This document shows, piece by piece, positions 5,255-7,247 of a stretch of 7,247 nucleotides of DNA. Position 1 is the stretch's first letter; each line of letters begins with the position of its first letter. The notes under the pieces are model-generated. The model was not told where the DNA came from and did not search any database. It saw nothing but the letters and a program-made list of their open reading frames with translations. The DNA comes from CAJXSD01 sp964633145 (lineage in GTDB: Bacteria > Pseudomonadota > Alphaproteobacteria > Rhodobacterales > Rhodobacteraceae), in assembly GCA_964633145.1 (NCBI GenBank), contig CAZWFE010000070.1, positions 1 to 7,247 of the forward strand. The letters are read 5' to 3'. The position numbers and the translations under genes are program-made.

Positions 5255-5502
5255 ATTGATAGATTTCACCAAAGTCATCGACACGGATCCAGACAGTATC
5301 AGACACCTGCCCGCCAACAGGGCCGGTGAAAAATTAACCGCAGATCACATCGTAAAACAACGAATAAAGCTGACCGTTTCATTTTTACCGATTACCACTT
5401 GGCTGCCAGCCCGAAACCACAAATTTATTGCATGACAGACCAATCTTGGGCGGTTTCAGCGTAAAACAAACCATTACCGTCAATATCGGGATGGGCACGT
5501 GA

Positions 5503-5542
5503 TCCGCAACGGCCCAAGGTCGCTGGGCCCTAATGTTGCGGA
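5503..5542. repeat. Compound 13-bp inverted repeat with a 5-base bulge
   Basis: TCCGCAAC (5503 to 5510) pairs with GTTGCGGA (5535 to 5542), and directly inside it GGCCC (5511 to 5515) pairs with GGGCC (5525 to 5529). The loop is 9 bases and one side has a 5-base bulge (CTAAT on plus, ATTAG on minus). No T-run follows, so it is not a standard terminator. It could be a structured RNA, a protein site or a palindromic repeat element. Confidence 0.6.
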
Positions 5543-5616
5543 ATGGTTAAATCTACAGGCCACCACCCAAAGCACCTGTTCGAAAATAATCAAAATGAAT
5601 TCGTGAATATTAGAAC

Positions 5617-5642
5617 GAAAAAGCCCCCCAAAAATGGAGGGC
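5617..5642 (-). terminator. Intrinsic terminator of gltB
   Basis: On the minus strand GCCCTCCA pairs with TGGGGGGC (eight positions, one mismatch) around a short T loop, followed immediately by TTTTTT. It begins about 10 bases after the gltB stop codon, an ideal position. Confidence 0.88.
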
Positions 5643-5652
5643 CCTTCAATCT

Positions 5653-7247
5653 TTATTCAGCGGGGACTGCGTCCTGTTCCAGCGTTACAGGATGTTCCAA
5701 TTTATCCAGCATCTCGATCGGGCAGACTTGGACAAAGTTCGATTTTTCACGATCCCAATCGCGCAAGATTTCAGTCGCCAATTGGCTGCCAGTTTCGGCA
5801 ACATGGGTTTCGATCAACGATTTCAGTTGGTTTTCCCAATGCGACACGGCGACTGGAACGGTGATGATCGATTCCATGTTCATCATATCAGCCGATTGAC
5901 CCTGCGGATCGTACAGATAGGCCATACCACCCGTCATACCCGCACCAAAGTTCGCGCCGATGGATCCAAGGATCACAGCAACGCCGCCGGTCATATATTC
6001 ACAGCCGTTTGAACCACAGCCTTCGACCACGACCTTGGCGCCGGAATTGCGCACGCCAAAGCGTTCGCCAGCACGGCCTGCCGCAAACAGGTATCCGTCT
6101 GTTGCACCATATAGCACGGTGTTGCCGATGATGGTATTTTCAGCGGCGACCAACGGGCTGACCATGGGCGGGCGGACAACGATCATCCCGCCGGACAGAC
6201 CTTTGCCGACATAGTCGTTCGCGTCGCCAGACACTTCGATCTTTAACCCAGGGGCTGCGAACGCACCCAGTGATTGACCCGCTGACCCCGTCAGTTTGAC
6301 GGTCAGGTGATCAGGCTGCAGCGAATTACGCATGCCAAAGTTGCGCACGATATGGCTGGACGTGCGCGTTCCCACGGTGCGGTGTGTGTTTTGCACCGCA
6401 TAGGACAGCTGCATTTTTTCACCGTCATTCAGGAACCGCGCAGCATCGCGCACGATTTCGGCATCCAGCGTATCAGGCACTGCATTGCGATCACGATCAC
6501 GGTTGTATTTGATTTTATGTGCACCATCGACTGTGATCAGCAATGGGTTCAAATCCAAATCGTCCAAATGATCCGACCCACGGCTGACCTGAGATAACAG
6601 ATCGGCACGGCCGATAACTTCGTCCAGTGAACGCGCACCGATGGATGCCAAAATTTCGCGCACCTCTTGGGCATAGAATGTGATCAGGTTCACAACCTTA
6701 TCCGCGTTGCCAGTGAATTTATCACGCAGCGCTTGGTCTTGGGTACACACACCCACAGGGCAGGTGTTGGACTGACACTGACGCACCATGATACAGCCCA
6801 TCGCGATCAATGCGGCGGTGCCGATGCCATATTCCTCGGCACCCATCATCGCGGCCATCACGATGTCACGACCTGTGCGCAAACCACCATCGGTCCGCAA
6901 TGTAATGCGGTCGCGCAGGTTGTTCATGGCCAGCACTTGGTGTGCCTCGGTCAGGCCCATTTCCCATGGCAAACCCGCGAATTTGATTGATGTCGCGGGC
7001 GACGCGCCTGTGCCGCCGTTGTGACCCGAAATCAGGATGACGTCAGCCTCGGCCTTGGCAACGCCAGCGGCGATTGTGCCAACACCCGATGCGGCAACCA
7101 GTTTCACGGTGACTTTGCAACGTGGGTTGATTTGTTTCAGGTCATAGATCAGCTGCGCCAAATCCTCGATCGAATAAATATCGTGGTGTGGCGGGGGTGA
7201 AATCAATGTCACGCCCTTGGTTGAATGGCGCAGACGGGCAATCAGGT
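5653..7247 (-). CDS. gltB: Glutamate synthase (NADPH) large subunit, C-terminal part
   Basis: GltB with GltD makes two glutamates from glutamine and 2-oxoglutarate, the main ammonia-assimilation route with glutamine synthetase. About 530 residues are visible; the N-terminal two thirds (glutaminase and central domains) lie outside the window. The visible part begins inside the FMN/synthase domain (IARLRHSTKG, ISPPPHHDIYSIEDLAQLI, ILISGHNGGTGASP, RTDGGLRTGRD). It includes the Cys-x5-Cys-x4-Cys set CIMVRQCQSNTC (bases about 6795 to 6760), which binds the 3Fe-4S cluster in the family. The C-terminal GXGXG beta-helix domain follows (GKGLSGGMIVVRPP, GNTVLYGATDGYLFAAGRAG, MTGGVAVILG). The C-terminus ends AVPAE with TAA at 5653 to 5655. 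The frame runs off the right edge without interruption, so this is a window cut and not a damaged gene. A terminator follows directly. Confidence 0.98.
   Translation of the reverse strand, partial: LIARLRHSTKGVTLISPPPHHDIYSIEDLAQLIYDLKQINPRCKVTVKLVAASGVGTIAAGVAKAEADVILISGHNGGTGASPATSIKFAGLPWEMGLTEAHQVLAMNNLRDRITLRTDGGLRTGRDIVMAAMMGAEEYGIGTAALIAMGCIMVRQCQSNTCPVGVCTQDQALRDKFTGNADKVVNLITFYAQEVREILASIGARSLDEVIGRADLLSQVSRGSDHLDDLDLNPLLITVDGAHKIKYNRDRDRNAVPDTLDAEIVRDAARFLNDGEKMQLSYAVQNTHRTVGTRTSSHIVRNFGMRNSLQPDHLTVKLTGSAGQSLGAFAAPGLKIEVSGDANDYVGKGLSGGMIVVRPPMVSPLVAAENTIIGNTVLYGATDGYLFAAGRAGERFGVRNSGAKVVVEGCGSNGCEYMTGGVAVILGSIGANFGAGMTGGMAYLYDPQGQSADMMNMESIITVPVAVSHWENQLKSLIETHVAETGSQLATEILRDWDREKSNFVQVCPIEMLDKLEHPVTLEQDAVPAE

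Larger units (their letters stand above)
5156..5652. other. Unassigned region between gltB and the 34-codon gene, with interrupted protein-like frames
   Basis: No intact gene is supported. On the minus strand several stretches read like real protein but lack good starts or are cut by stops. One frame (5589 to 5425) gives WWPVDLTIPQH, then TAG at 5532 to 5530, then GRCGSRAHPDIDGNGLFYA and a short tail ending at TAA 5425. Another frame (5333 to 5199) gives VSDTVWIRVDDFGEIYQFDG and a tail to TAA 5199. The only start candidate in it is GTG at 5306, with no convincing ribosome binding site. Further upstream in that frame there are three more stops, separated by GWQPSGNR and NGQLYSLFYDVICG. A decayed gene or a dispersed repeat fits better than an active gene. 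The plus strand of 5226 to 5435 is also open, but only from a TTG without a ribosome binding site. The gltB terminator lies at the right end. Confidence 0.45.

Noticed and set aside
5226..5435. Plus-strand 69-codon frame opposite the interrupted protein-like stretch
   Set aside because: It starts only at a TTG with no Shine-Dalgarno and no in-frame ATG. I could not recognise the product, and both strands of this interval being open makes it ambiguous.
7210..7247. gltB as a truncated gene starting at GTG 7212
   Set aside because: The reading frame continues uninterrupted to the window edge with the conserved IARLRHST segment, so the cut is the window boundary.

Overview
The window looks like a chromosomal segment from an alphaproteobacterium, most likely of the Rhodobacterales (Roseobacter-type) lineage and of moderate GC. 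I infer this from the style of the GltB, DapF and MtgA proteins, the dapF-mtaB gene pair, and a hairpin-rich spacer between convergent genes of a kind I recall from this group. No genus can be assigned by reading alone. Nothing resembles an insertion sequence, prophage or CRISPR array.

Layout, left to right. The left edge carries the 5' two thirds of a tRNA-Lys(UUU) gene on the minus strand, with a clear promoter. Diverging from it is a tightly coupled plus-strand operon, dapF - mtaB - GST-like gene, whose genes overlap by ATGA at both junctions. It meets a minus-strand block (mtgA, then a second GST-like gene) head-on; the 78-base spacer between them holds tandem hairpins. To the right of mtgA is about 1.3 kb that conventional annotation would probably leave empty. 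It contains two tiny minus-strand genes, of 33 and 34 codons. Each has a strong Shine-Dalgarno sequence and its own downstream terminator, and each encodes little more than a secretion signal with a glycine-rich tail. The two peptides resemble each other. A further roughly 400 bases next to gltB contain protein-like but stop-interrupted reading frames and a compound hairpin; I cannot name them. The right edge is the C-terminal third of gltB (glutamate synthase large subunit) on the minus strand, with a strong terminator.

How the genes relate. Three left-hand genes share a lysine theme. DapF makes meso-diaminopimelate, the precursor of lysine and of peptidoglycan cross-links. MtaB methylthiolates t6A37 in tRNAs, and tRNA-Lys(UUU), encoded next door, is a classical substrate. 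MtgA polymerises peptidoglycan glycan strands. GltB supplies glutamate, the amino donor for diaminopimelate synthesis. The two GST-fold genes belong to different transcription units and differ in sequence; one carries a glutaredoxin-like CPYA motif.

Most notable points: the pair of tiny secreted-peptide genes, and a DapF in which the second catalytic cysteine appears to be serine.
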